Below are positions 32,166 through 45,106 of a stretch of DNA of 64,000 nt, one piece after another. Origin of the DNA: Persicaria tinctoria (lineage: Eukaryota > Streptophyta > Magnoliopsida > Caryophyllales > Polygonaceae); NCBI GenBank assembly GCA_037127255.1, contig JBANSL010000002.1, positions 3,206,001 through 3,270,000 of the forward strand, given 5' to 3'. The notes under the pieces were generated by a model, which saw only the letters and a list, made by a program, of their open reading frames with translations, did not search any database and was not told where the DNA came from. Position 1 is the first letter of the stretch; every line of letters begins with the position of its first letter. Both the position numbers and the translations under genes were made by a program.

Positions 32166-32739
32166 AATACTATAATTAAATGGAGCAATCAATTGGATAA
32201 AACCCGGCGGAGTGCATCACACCAGTTCGATACTTGGATCATCAGTTCATCACTACATGAGATGATGTCCGAAGTGCCGTATAATACAGCCGCTTTGCCG
32301 AATAATTCGAATTAGTTTTTCCACGTATGCGGTCTGTCATCATCAAAGTTGTACGTTTGCATCACCTATTTTTACCATTATCAATACTCCCTCCTGTTTA
32401 AAATATAAATAATTTTTATTTTTAGCTCGCATTCTGAACATTTTTTAAAATTTTAATATATTAATTTTTTTAAAAACGAATTTAAAAAAAAAATATTTCA
32501 TATAGATTTTTGAACTCTTTTAAATATATTATAAAGTCAAATATCCTATATTTTATTTTATTTTTCATTAAAATATGAACAATGGAAAATTATGAAACAT
32601 GGATGGGGGCGTCATGGATTTGTCTTTCCGTGCACTTGATGGGCCGTTAAGAGACTTGACTTCCTATAATTTGCATTAGGCCCTCACAATCATAATAAGG
32701 ATCCTTATTTATTTTTTAGGAAAATTAATTTAGGGCTAA

Positions 32740-33206
32740 GGCCATGTGCACCCGTGAACACTTACCTCGGCTCTTAACTCACTTTTTATCTGCCACATCA
32801 GCTTAAGAACACCCCTTCAGCTTTTTATCAATTTTACTCACATCCGTGCACTCAACTCTTCAACCCTTCACCTACTTTTTAATTATTTTCCTTTTATTTT
32901 ATTAACAAAAATTATTATTTCATTTGTTTATTTAATTCTTATTAATAATTATTCTAGAGTACAAAATTATTATTAGTTAAATATTAATGAAAAAATAAAA
33001 TTATCATCAATTATTTTAATTGTAGACCGTAATTTGTGAGTTTTTTTTAATTAAAAAATATATAAAATAGGTGTCTATTGGAAGATAAGATTAAATGCTA
33101 TTCAAACATATTTTTATATTTTTAAAATAATAATTTTTAATACACTAATATGGATTTTTTTAAATCATTAAAGGATAGAGGAGATGCACTTGTTGTGCAC
33201 GTGGCC
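32740..33206 (+). mobile_element. MITE-like element upstream of copy C
   Basis: The left end GGCCATGTGCACCCG and right end TTGTGCACGTGGCC are inverted complements bordering about 467 bases of AT-rich, non-coding DNA. No clear target duplication was seen. Confidence 0.4.
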
Positions 33207-34697
33207 TCTTTTTCCTTTGTTTGTTTGTTGGAAAGTGTCCGTAGAGCTGCCGCTTCATCACTTCGTTTCGCCGCTCCTGCAAGAACTAATTTGATCTGTC
33301 GCTTGCCATTTCCTTTTTTTTTTTAATTTTTCAATCCAACGTGGCTTGGAAGCGGAAGCTTATTGCCGCTCCGATACCCATGCTCTAAATCATTATATTC
33401 GAGACATATAATTTTGCTCACCTCCGGTCCTCTACCACTTACATACGAGTTGTCGCACTTTACTTTTGTTCTTTCTTTGTTAGTACAAGTTTGTGTATGT
33501 AACTATACTCTTATAATTTGGTTGTATCTGATTTGGTGTTGTTTTATAATTTGCTTGTATTGACGGTTTGTACATCACCGATTTACTTAACCTATCGATC
33601 CATCGGACCTGTTTAGTACAATTAGGGAGCTAAACAAGTTACACGATGAACGATAATATTGTGTGATCTTTGCAAAAAGCCATAATGAACAAAAATTAAA
33701 TAAAAAAACCTCATGAATGACGAGTGTGACGAATCCTTTTAATCAGTTTCATCTACCGCTTTGTTACACAACTTCCTTCGGATCTATCTACCACTTTATT
33801 AGCATACGTATATCATAATTGATAGATGTGGGACAAATCGACCTATCTCTTATTTTGCACCTTAATTTCCCCTCCCCCACCGTTTTTACTTATTTTGTTC
33901 TTACTACACGCCCCCCCCCCCCCCCCCCCCCCCCCCCTTTTTTAACTCAATAAGTCAATAATGCTTTTTTCATGATAAAACAAACTTAATTTAGATTTTC
34001 CCATTAAATGAATTAGATTTCTCCACAAAAAAAAAAAAGGAATTAGTGCAAACGAAAAAATAATACCCACGGTATTAGCTAGTGGTGGTGCACGGAGATA
34101 TTTTAATGCACACCACTAAATAGCATCCACAAAAACTCCATTAGAGATTATACCTCACACCTTTGATAACCATCTCCCAAGAACAAGACAGGAGACTATG
34201 AACCGCCCAACCGGTCTTTTTTATTAAAAAAAAATAATAGAATTTGTATTTGTATAATTGTACACTTTTTTTTTTCATAATTAAATTTAAAAAATATTTA
34301 TACAGGATAAAATAATTTCATAAAATTAATAATACTTTTTATTTAAATATCGAATTTAGACTTACAATATATCAAAATAAATTAAGTTTTCGACGGATAC
34401 AACATATGGAGCTCCGCCCATGGATTACGGAGACTAGCTTGTTGCAGGCGATTAAGACATGGAGATATAGGGCATGAAATGGACATCAAAAGTGGCCCTT
34501 TTTTCTTGTCAAGATGCCCTTATATTTATGCATTTTTTTGTTTTATATATATGTTTGTAAAGAATATTTGTTTTAGCAGAAACAAACTAAAACCAATCAA
34601 AATTGATATTGGTGATAGACCAAGAGATGAGCCAGAGGAGGCAAGCATCCGACCAACCCCCAAAACAGGTCAGAGGTTGAGTCTTCCTTGATCCCCC
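33207..34697. other. Intergenic DNA upstream of copy C
   Basis: No gene is supported. It contains a run of 27 C at 33911-33937, T- and A-rich tracts, and a short open frame at 34479-34691 that belongs to the copy C promoter region. Confidence 0.5.
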
Positions 34698-34707
34698 TAT
34701 ATATAAA
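34698..34707 (+). promoter_or_regulatory. Candidate TATA box of copy C
   Basis: TATATATAAA is located about 185 bases upstream of the copy C ATG and is followed by a CT-rich leader (TCTTTCTCTTTTCACCTCTT). Unlike copies A and B, no leader intron is needed to reach the ATG. Confidence 0.5.
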
Positions 34708-34881
34708 TTACCAGGTGGGTCTTTCTCTTTTCACCTCTTTTGTTTTCTTCACAAACCATTCAACAGCTACCTAGTTTCTTGATTTTGTACCTCATCTTCA
34801 TCATGCTCTCATGGCTTCCTCCTTCCGGATAATTTGTCCCTTCTTTTGTTGCTAAAGTCGCGATTTGGCACAACACTCGAC

Positions 34882-36543
34882 ATGGAAGATGTGTGTGAAA
34901 TCGCCGATGATCTTACTGGGGTAAACTTTCTTTTTGTTGATGAGATCTTAGTGTTTGTTTTTGTGTAAGACTTAGTCACATGATATGGTCATATTCGCTT
35001 CTTATTTAGCTTCGCGGCAACACCCCTCTCGTGTACCTTAACCATGTCGTAGAAGGATGTGGAGCCAAAGTGGCTGCCAAGGTAGAGATGATGGAGCCTT
35101 GCTCAAGCATCAAGGATAGGTATATATACATAAATCCGATTGATTGCGAATTGTATATGCGTGTTTGGGAGTTAAAAATCGTAGAATTGAATCGTAGGAT
35201 TGGGTATAGTCTGATCAAAGACGCCGAGGACAAGGGACTGATCACTCCCGGGAAGGTAACTCCATTGGTTTTTACTTGGGTACTTATTTTGATATTGTGA
35301 ACTCTCTCACTCAATACACATGAAGAGGTTGAAATGGTGGTGAATGTAGACCATCCTCGTCGAGTCTACAGGCGGTAATACGGGCATTGCACTCGCATCA
35401 GTGGCAGCGGTTAAGGGCTACAAGCTGATCCTTGTCATGCCGGATGATGTGAGCCTAGAAAGGAAGATTCTTATTCGAGCTTTAGGGGCGGAGCTCATCC
35501 TTACTGATATGGAAAAGTATGGAATGCAAGGAGTGATTGATAAAGCGAAAGAGATAGCCGAGATGACCCCGAATAACTACCTTGTTAATCAGTTTGAAAG
35601 CCCCGCGAACCCAAAGGTGAATGTCAGAACCTTATAAAGAAACTGAACAGAATGTAAAAGATGGTGACTACTTCTTTTATTGCCAATTGATTTTCAATGC
35701 AGGCCCATTATGAAACAACTGGGCCGGAAATCTGGAGAGATTCCAGAGGGAAGGTTGACATCCTAGTGTGTGGAATAGGGAGTGCCGGTACAGTGATGGG
35801 CGCGGGCAGGTTCCTAAAGGAGCGAAATCCAGCTATTGAGGTGTATGGTGTCGAGCCAGCTGAAAGCGCGGTTTTGAATGGGAAGCCTTCCGGTGAGTTG
35901 AATTAGTCATGCTAGGTTGATCGGATGGATACGTTTTGTAGGCACTCGATCTCTTACCATTGATCTTATATGTTGTGTCGAAAGGGAACCATATAATCCA
36001 AGGAATAGGCACCGGTGTCGTCCCCCCGCTCTTGGATCTTACACTTCTTGATGAAGTTATTGAGGTAAGAGCTTTAGTGAGACGAATAGCGAAAAAAATC
36101 ACTTTTTGGAGATTATCTTAGGCAACTTGGTGTTTCAGGTAACCGGTGATGAAGCCATTGCGATGGCTAAGCAACTCGCGCTAAAAGAAGGTCTTTTGGT
36201 ACGTTTTCACATTTCAACACCCGACACTTTCAATTTTTTCACTAACATTATAATATATCATCTTATAATGTACATATTGTTCATTATTCGTAGGTAGGAA
36301 TATCGTCGGGAGCTGCAGCAGTCGCGGCTATAAAACTCGCCAAAAGGCCAGAAAACGTTGGGAAGCTCATAGTTGTGCGTCTTATAATTTCTCTTTTCTA
36401 TAAGCAAAATGTTGCGAATTAAGCTCATATAGTTGTTCAATTCAATTGTGCAGGTAATTTTTCCGAGTGGAGGAGAACGTTATCTATCAACCGTTCTGTT
36501 CGATTCCTTGAGGCACGAGGTTGAAACGATGCAATTCCAATGA
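34882..36543 (+). CDS. CYSD-type cysteine synthase-like, copy C
   Basis: Nine coding exons: 34882-34920, 35010-35119, 35198-35255, 35350-35616, 35703-35892, 35985-36064, 36139-36198, 36294-36374, 36454-36543. Total 975 bases, 324 residues. Exon 5 (190 bases) equals the sum of exons 5 and 6 of A and B (138 + 52), so the GC-AG intron is absent here. The PLP lysine lies in [16 protein letters not shown], closer to the family norm than A/B. The substrate loop is STGGNTG: the usual TSGNTG serine is Gly. The phosphate loop is GSAGT. One residue is inserted near MEKYGMQ. The C-terminus [20 protein letters not shown] is conserved. C is the most diverged of the three and lacks the intron MITEs. It is probably the oldest copy; a functional enzyme is plausible, but the substrate is uncertain. 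Confidence 0.9.
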
Positions 36544-38233
36544 GGGTTACTTGGCCGAGTCGATCTCTTCTTTTTTGCATATAGCTTACCGCTACTCGAT
36601 CCGATCATCATGGCAGGCATCCACTAATTCGGAACTTATGTTTTGCTCGATCAACTGGATAATGACCCGTTTTGCTTTCTCGTTTTTGCTCGTTTGTTGA
36701 GCTCTATATTGTAGCTCGATCACGACGATCAGGCAACGTCTTGTTTCCAATCTCCATTGAATTGGCGAGCTACAAATTAAGGGTCGTTAATTTTTGTCCA
36801 CTTTCTTTCTGTATCATAATAATAAATTGTCGTGTTGAGTGATATTTGTAAATGTAATTGGCTCGTTGGACTGTTGGAGACATTCAAGAAAGATATAGCG
36901 GGAAAACTAATTTTGTTTTGAGTTGCACTTAACTTAAAAAAAGCCACTATATTTTTTTTTCAAATTTTCAGCTCAACACTTCGTTACAAGCAATCCATTT
37001 TCTTAGTTAACAAAATTGAAAATTACACGATACATAAATCTTAAATTTTTATATAATTCAATGAATTTGATAGTAAGGATACATTTACAAATATATTATC
37101 AGATTTTCTAACTTTGCTAAATATTTCAATTTGATAATTTTTTTTTCCTAGATACACTCATCTGCCCCTTTTTAAAATATTGTTTTTATAACCTATATAA
37201 GGCCCCCTAAAGCTTTAATTAGGAAATATTTCCTTTTAAAAAATAGTCCTCTATAAAATCAAATTTAAAAAAAAAAGATAAAATAATTATAAATTTTAAA
37301 ATATTTCCAAACTATGCCTCTCATCTTATGCCATTGGAATATAAATAGAAAAACCGTTTAATTTTTGTTTATAAGGGTTTATGCAGTACTTTTATATAGT
37401 GAAATAATTTCTCAATTTGGATTCTTAACATGTAGAGATATAGAATGATCCCCTCAAAATAGATCCCTAATATGTCAAATAATTCATTCATTTTCCTTAA
37501 TGTTTCTACTCTACTTTATAGAAGTGGTCCGGGTAAATATTAATTATTAGCTTGTTGTTTGAGGCAAAGTAGAATACAGGTTAATATGAATAGAAAAACT
37601 ATCCATAAATTTAATTAGAAATGTTAGGGATATACATGATTTTTTTTATTAAGGTAAAAGTTTGATTGGTGTAAAAATACATCTGATCAAAAACAAAAAA
37701 AACTTGATCACTGTCCAAGAGCATCCTTACGGATGATGATGGATGGGAGCTCAATGTGAGTTACAATGATGTCCAACAAAAGAAGGGGACAAAAATTAGC
37801 ATTCTTGCCCGCTAGCCCCCCCTGGAAGACGTATCTTACAAACACTTTAATTTCATGTCCCGTAAAAAGCATTGATCACGCCAAGACAATTACCTACAAA
37901 GTGGACTCTTTCAAGCGGAGCTTCCTAAATGATTCCACAACAGCCCTAAGAGTCATTGATTTGGTAAGCAAGGACAAACTCGAAACCTTGGAGTTAACAG
38001 ATCATATGCCTAAGAGGATCGCTGCAAATGAAGACCGGAGAGGAGGAACTGTCCACCTCACAGATCTATTAAAATTAAATTTACAGAAATTTTATAAGTT
38101 TTGTCATTTACTTTCTGTTGGTCTTTATCGTTGAAGTTTTTTACTAATATATATTAGTGTTTTGTTTGGTCTTGATCTTTTTCCCCTTGCCAATTCGGAA
38201 GATCTTGTGTTTATTATCATTTCTAGTTTCTTA
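36544..38233. other. Intergenic DNA between copy C and the second LINE
   Basis: The 3' UTR of copy C runs for the first 200-300 bases. The rest is AT-rich. An open frame of 122 codons at 37766-38134 lacks recognisable domains, and I do not call it a gene. A palindromic ATCCTTACGGAT sits at 37726 and the same word (complementary strand) occurs near the end of the LINE at 24392 and near 7354, so repeat-derived sequence may be present. Confidence 0.4.
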
Positions 38234-39966
38234 TCACTAATGATATTTGTTTTTGTTTTTTTTTGGTGGGCAAACGAGGAGATTACACTCCCCAATTGAA
38301 ATAAACAACTAACACAGCTAACAGTAAGAGGTCCAACATAAACAAAGACAAAACAAATTTAAACTAAGCAAACTTGTCCCTGGGAACAACTTTCCCCATA
38401 CGGTCCTCTTCCACCAACAACAGTACATCGTCCGGCGGTTCTGGTAGATGGTGAAACCCAATCGGCATATGAAGAGAAATCTTCGCAAGGGAGTCCGCGA
38501 GTCGGTTCACTTCCCTAAAGACGTGAAGAACCCGGATCTCCCAGGCTCTGTTGATGAAGCCATGGCAATTACTCACCAGGCTAGACATAGGATGACAACC
38601 ACCTACGCCCTTCTTGATCAAATTCACCGCCACCGCAGAGTCTGTCTCAATTGTAACTCTACGATAACCCATCTCCCAAGCTGTTCTCAAGCAATCCAAA
38701 ATACTCCATAGCTCTGCTGCAATAACCGATCCCAAGCCGATATTCCAAGCACACCCACGAACCCAGTTACCATCCTCGTCCAGAAGCACCCCCCCTGCCG
38801 AAGCCACACCATCCTTGTTAACTGCACCATCCGCATTAGCCGTGATCCACCCCGATCTCGGCTTATTCCACACCACAAGTGTCTCCACCCTCGATCGCTC
38901 TCCCCCAATCAACCGGCTTCTAGTCTTAGCTTCCCTGTACTCAGACACTTGATTTAATAAGAAAATCTCCTTGTCCCACACGTTGGACACTCCATTAAAC
39001 ACCCTCCACGCCCACCATACCGTATATGCAAACACACAGGCCCATTCCGATCCATCAGCCATCCTCCGAGTCGACAGGATGTTTGTTCTCCACCACTCAG
39101 TGAACGACATCGAAAAGAACTGAGGCTCAAACTCTGTACCCAACAGTCCTTTCCACACTACACTAATTTGATAACAATCTCTAAATAAGTGTATCATTGA
39201 TTCTTCCGACTCGGGACAACAAGAACACCATGGTTCCAACGCCAAATGCCTGCGCCACCTTTCAAGATTAGTGAGAATAACACCCTTAGAAGCTAACCAT
39301 AGAAAAGTTCGAACCCTTTCCGACGTCTGCAGCTTCCAAACTTTGTCATACAATCCGCTATCCACACACACCAATGAAGATGCGTTTGTTAGCTGTTCAT
39401 AAGCATCTCTAATGGAATGGTTGCTATCCGACGATCCCATCCAGCATAACCTATCCTCGAACTCCTCATGATCCACAATCGCTACAGTAGCTAGCCTCAC
39501 AAGGATCTCTGAAGGCAGCAACTTTGACAGTCGACTCCAGTCCCATCCAGCGTTTTCAATCCAATAGTCCTTGACCCTGCAGTCCTTCTCCTCCTCTCCA
39601 ATATCCCTAATCGCCCATCGTTCGAGATTTTCCTCCATCACCCACTTATCATTCCAGAAATCAATATTTTGACCATCCCCTAGTAACCATCTCGATCCCT
39701 TTGATATCACCAAATCCAGGCACTTTCTCATACTCCTCCATATCACAGATCCCGTCGCACCATAAAAGCCTTCAGTACCCATGTATTTAGCTTGCAATAT
39801 TTGACACCACACAGCATTAGTTGAATCATTTACAAATCTCCAGGTCAATTTCCCCGTAATAGCCAAATTTAATTGGGCCATCGAGCGAATCCCCAACCCA
39901 CCCTTCGATTTGGGCAAACACACCTCATTCCAAGCAACCAGATGCATCTTTCTGTGGTTCTCTCCA

Positions 39967-39983
39967 CCCCCCCCCCCCCCCCC
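39967..39983 (-). repeat. C/G homopolymer causing a frameshift in LINE-2 RT
   Basis: Seventeen consecutive C on the plus strand lie within the coding region. The upstream reading frame (through GFLWGGGGG) and the downstream frame (KMHLVAWNEVC) differ here, so run-length change explains the shift. Confidence 0.7.
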
Positions 39984-41322
39984 ACAGAAATCCCCGACAA
40001 ATCCTATCAATCGCCTCACATGTAGCATTCGGAAGGATCACCGTTGCCATGGAGTAAATCGGGATCGAGGACAACGTTGATTTCAACAAAGTAGTTCTAC
40101 CTGCCAAGCTCAGCTTTTTCAATCTCCACCCACTCAGCTTGTTTCTGACCTTCTCCACTATCGGTCCAAACGTGGCCCCATTGACTCTCGAGTGCAGAAC
40201 AGGCATGCCTAGGTAGCTCCCGAGATTTCCAATGACCTCCAGGCCACTTTCACACCGTAATTGATCAGCCACACTATCCGGGACGTTGGGAAAGAGGAAG
40301 ATCTTGGACTTGGCCATGTTCACCCGTTGCCCCGAGTCATTACAAAATCTCTCCATAACCTCCTTAATGATTCGCAATTGCTCCTTAGATGCCTCCTCCA
40401 TCAGCACAATATCATCCGCAAAGAAAATGTGGGATAACTCCGGTCCCTTCCTCGTAACCCTTATAGGTTTCCACTGCCCGGATTCGACCGCCATAGATAT
40501 AGCCTGACTCAGCCTCTCTATGCAGAGCACAAACAAATAAGGCGATAGGGGATCCCCTTGTCTAATACCCCTTGTAGTAATAAAACCCTTTGTTAGCTCC
40601 CCATTAACAAGCACCCTAGTGGATACTCTACTGATGCATTCGCTGATCCACCTTACCCAACAACTAGGAAACCCCGCATCCATCAAAGTATCTGTGATAA
40701 AGTCCCACCGGAGCCTATCGTAGGCCTTTTCAAGATCCAACTTAAAGATCATCCAACCCTTCCTCCCTTTCTTCTTCCTCATAGAGTGCACAAGCTCTTG
40801 CATTACCACTATATTATCTGTAATGTTCCTACCAGGAATGAAGCTTCCTTGCATCGGACCAATCAGCAAGTCCAATAGCGGTCTCACTCTATTAGCTAGC
40901 ACCTTCGTTATAGTCTTGTAGAGGACATTACAAAGACTGATCGGGCGAAATTGGGACACTAGCTCCGGTCTGGCTACCTTAGCTAATAACACGATTATAG
41001 TCTCATTCACCCCTGCCGGCAACCTTGTAGTAGCAAAGAATTCTCTAACAAAATCAATAACTGAACTCCCCACCTTGTCCCAACATTTTTGGAAAAATAT
41101 CGGTTGAAATCCATCAATACCCGGTGCCTTTAAGGGATCCATATCCCACACAGCCTTGCGAATCTCCTCATCAGAAACCGGTTGTGTAATCGCGTCCCAC
41201 TTTTCCGACGGCAGTACTGGAAATTCACCATCCTCAAGCTTATAACTAGTCCTCTCATTCTCCGGGAGCGAATACAGACCTTTGAAGAAAGCGATGATCA
41301 ACTGTTCCACCTCATTCCTTTC

Positions 41323-41459
41323 TGATAGATTACATAGGTCTCCTATTGTATAGTGGGCTGAAAGCCCGTTAAGGCCCAATACCTTTGTAACCTATATATA
41401 TGTTATATCAATGAATGGAAACCCTCAAGGGGGATTTACATCAAATCTATCATTCTACA
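41323..41459 (+). repeat. Copia 5' LTR
   Basis: 137 bases, TG...CA ends. It contains a TATATATGT segment near 41395-41404 that may serve as the TATA region. It matches the 3' LTR apart from a one-base G-run difference. Confidence 0.93.
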
Positions 41460-41471
41460 TGGTATCACAGC
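41460..41471 (+). promoter_or_regulatory. Copia primer-binding site
   Basis: TGGTATCACAGC directly follows the 5' LTR. It is the initiator Met-tRNA complement TGGTATCAGAGC with one mismatch, the usual Copia primer. Confidence 0.85.
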
Positions 41472-41875
41472 CGTTTCTTCCTCACGGAACCCTAATTTGA
41501 TCCTCCCGCCTCCCCCATCTCCCACCGTCATCCCCCCGCCTCATACCCCACTGTCGCCAGATCTGCGCGCCTTGAGTCGAACAAAAGCTCCTGTTGATTT
41601 TCGATCAGCGACGTGCTTCCGTGTATATATTCACGTACTAATTAGGACTTGCTAATTAGTCACTTTTGAAAGTCCACGGCAGAATTTGAGATTGAAAGTC
41701 AACCTTTGCTTCCATCCTAATTTCAATTCGGCGATCGCTAATTAAATTAGCAATTCGGCAGAATTTGAGATTGAAGCTCCTGTACGCGCCTCGCCGCCGC
41801 CGGTCCCCCTCATTGCCCACAACCTCCGTTCCGTTTACTCTGTTTGTTCTTGATTCCTAAAAAAAAAAAAAAAAA

Positions 41876-44800
41876 ATGCAACTGTACTCCGGATATCCTA
41901 CTCCTCGACATGTCGGTCCTCAGGCCTCTCTGACATCGCCTGACCCAGGCTATGTTCCGCCAGCTCTGCATCACGCCTTCTCCTCTACGCAGCCGACATC
42001 TTCAGACACTTCTTGGTACATGGACACTGGTGCCACCTCCCACATGACGAACTCCTCAGGTAACCTCTCATCTATTTCTTTTAAGGGCCCTGCCCACTCT
42101 ATTATCGTCGAAAATGGTGGTCATCTTGCTACTTCGGGAATTGGCCACGCCAATTTACAGACCCCAACCCACCCCCTACACCTCAACAATGTCCTTATTG
42201 CCCCAAAGATTGTCAAAAACCTTATCTCTGTCCGTCGGTTCACTACTGACAACAACGTTTCCCTTACGTTTGATCCCTATGGTTTCTCTGTGAACGATCT
42301 TACTACGGGGGTTACTCGCATGAGATGTAACAGCACCGGGGAGCTCTACCCTGTCACACCACCTCCTGCGTCCAGTCAGTCGTATCCGGTCGCCCTCTCG
42401 GCATCATCGTCCAGCCTGTGGCATGCACGCCTGGGCCATCCCAGCGCTGCCGTTCTAGATGTCCTCCGTTCCCAGAACCTTGTCGCCTGTACTAAAGACC
42501 CACGCTCTGGTTTATGCTCTTCCTGCCAACTAGGCAAACATGCCAGACTGTCGTTCCAACGGTCTTTGACCTCTACCCTTGCTCCCTTTGATATCATTCA
42601 CAGCGACATTTGGACCTCTCCCGTGCCTAGCAAGGAGGGTCACAAGTACTACCTCTTATTTCTGGATGACTACACTCATTACTTATGGGTCTTCCCGTTG
42701 CATTTCAAGTCCCAAGTGTTTCCTATTTTTGCCAGATTCCATGCCTACATCAAAACACAGTTCCACATGTCCATCAAATGTTTCCAATGTGACAATGGTC
42801 GTGAATTTGACAACAAAGACTTTCACTCCTTCTTTGCCGCAAATGGGATTTCATATCGCTTGTCTTGCCCCTATACTTCTCAGCAGGATGGCAAGGCAGA
42901 AAGAATCATCAGAACCATTACCAATATGATGCGCTCTCTCCTCTTCCACGCATCTAATCCCCTTCCCTATTGGCCTCACGCCTTATCCACCACATGTTAT
43001 CTCCTGAACATTCTCCCTTCCACTACCCTACACCATCGCTCGCCAGCTCAGACACTTTATTACGCCGAGCCTAGGTATGATCACCTTCGTACCTTTGGTT
43101 GCTTGTGCTTCCCTAATCAGTCATCCACCGCCCCCCACAAGCTTCACCCGCGCTCCACCCCTTGTGTCTTCCTAGGCTACCCGTCCGATCATCGCGGTTA
43201 CATTTGCCTCGATATCAAGACCCACAAGATCATTCTGTCTCGTCATGTCACTTTTGATGAGTCGCGATTTCCCTTCGCGTCTCCCACACCCCCTGTGTCG
43301 TCGGCAGAGTCTGAGTCACCATTCCCTCACTTCATTCTTCCCTAGAGCTCTCCCGGTGCTCCTGCGTCTCCCCCTCCCCCACCTCCCTCGCCACCCCCCA
43401 CCACAAGACCACACACCCGCAGCGTCTCCGGAGTCTTCCGACCCCGTCAGATCGTCTCCATGACCACCACCCATCACCCCGCTATCCACCGTCCATCACA
43501 TCATCAAACACCATCCCCTCCCCCGTGCGGCGCCCGCCGCTGCCCCTGCCGCGCCCGCCGCAACCCCAGCTGCGGCACCCGCCGCAAGTTCCCCCCTCCT
43601 AGCGGCGCCCGCCGCATCACCTGCCGCGCCCGCCGCCACCTATTTTGCGGCGCCCGCCGCGCCGCACCCCCTCCTGGCGGCGCCGCCGCTCCTGCCGCAC
43701 CTGCCTCCGTCTCCCCCGTCCTTCCCGGCTCCCAGCCCTCCCTCTCCCCCATCCCCACCTCCCACAAAACAGCCCTCCTCGACCCGAATTGGCAGGCGGC
43801 TATGCTCGACGAATACAGGGCCCTTACAAAGAATGGTACTTGGGTTCTTGTCCCGCGCCCTCCAGCGGCGAACGTCGTTCGCTGTATGTGGCTCTTCCGT
43901 CACAAGTTCCGCTCTGATGGGACGTTGGAGCGCTATAAAGCACGTCTTGTCGTCAACGGTCGGTCCCAACAGGTGGGTATTGATTGTGATGAGACCTTCA
44001 GCCCCGTGGTCAAGCCTGCCACTATCCGAGTGGTATTGAGTTTAGCTCTGTCGCGCAAATGGGCCATTCATCAGCTCGATGTCAAGAACGCTTTTCTGCA
44101 TGGTCACCTGAATGAGACAGTCTACATGTTTCAGCCGCCGGGATTTACTGATGTCAATCGTCCTAAGCACGTCTGTCTCCTGAAGCGCTCTCTGTATGGT
44201 CTGAAACAGGCTCCACGAGCTTGGTTTCAGCGCTTTGCTTCTCATTTGCTCCGCTTGGGTTTCATTGGCAGCCGCTCGGATTCGTCCCTGTTCATCTATC
44301 GCAGAGGCTCCGACATGGCATTTCTGCTCCTATATGTTGACGACATCATTCTCACCGCCTCTTCTGATGCTCTTCGAACGTCGATTATTTCACAGCTCAG
44401 TGCTGAATTCGCTATGTCAGATTTGGGCCCGTTGTCTTACTTCTTGGGAGTTGCTGTTCAGCGGCACTCGTCTGGGCTATTCCTCTCACAGAGTAAGTAT
44501 GCGGCTGAAATTGTTGCTCGGGCTAACATGAGTAACTGCAATCCGGTCGCCACCCCTGTCGATACATCAAACAAGCTCAGCGCTCACTCAGGTCCTTTGG
44601 TCGATGATCCGACGCTATACAGGAGCCTTGCTGGTGCTCTTCAGTATCTCACCTTCACCAGACCTGATATCAGTTACGCCGTTCAGCAGATCTGCTTATT
44701 TATGCATGCCCCCAGGGAACCCCACTTTCATGCCTTAAAGCGGATCATCCGGTACATCAGCGGCACACTCGAGCTCGGCACCACGATCACTCCTTCCTCT

Positions 44801-45106
44801 AAGCTTGACCTTGTTGCTTACACTGATGCGGATTGGGGTGGTTGTCCTGACACGCGTCGCTCCACATCTGGTTACTGTGTCTTCCTCAATGACACACCAA
44901 TCCAGCATCAACGCACGAAGCACATTGAGCTTGATCTCCACTTCGTCAGGGACAAGGTTGCCATTGGACATGTCCGCGTTCTACATGTCCCGTCCTCTTA
45001 TCAGTACGCTGATATATTCACCAAGGGTTTACCTAGACAATTATTCATTGATTTTCGTTCCAGTCTCACTGTACGGACCCCTCCCGTTTCGACTGCGGGG
45101 GTTTGA
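41876..45106 (+). pseudogene. Copia pol (protease-integrase-RT-RNase H), gag-less and disrupted
   Basis: An 18-A run (41859-41876) precedes the first ATG; no gag or zinc knuckle is present between LTR and protease. Order: protease (WYMDTGATSHM), GAG-pre-integrase (LWHARLGHPS, CSSCQLGKHARLSF), integrase (HSDIW, FLDDYTHYLW, CDNGREFDN, QQDGKAER), then an in-frame TAG at 43343-43345. The same frame then continues through a proline- and GCGGCGCCCGCC-rich linker (43500-43700) into reverse transcriptase (NWQAAMLDEYRAL, QLDVKNAFLHG, catalytic YVDDI). RNase H starts (YTDADWGGCPDTRRSTSGY) but jumps from FLNDTPI to QHQRTKHIE at about 44900. Relative to typical family members this looks like an in-frame loss of about 80 residues including active-site residues. 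Confidence 0.9.
43500..43700 (+). repeat. GC-rich GCGGCGCCCGCCGC repeat in the Copia pol linker
   Basis: Irregular tandem copies of GGCGCCCGCCGC-type units encode Cys-Gly-Ala-Arg-Arg runs in the pol frame, but Ala-Pro-Ala runs in another frame. This suggests small indels have shifted the frame within the repeat. It is much more GC-rich than anything else in the window. Confidence 0.65.

Noticed and set aside
37766..38134. 122-codon open frame in the gap between copy C and the second LINE
   Set aside because: No recognisable domain, no splice context, no relationship to neighbours; it sits in repeat-like sequence and its length is attainable by chance.
43504..43969. Overlapping minus-strand frames in the Copia element
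   Set aside because: They mirror the GC-rich linker repeat and RT coding sequence on the opposite strand; composition explains the lack of stops.
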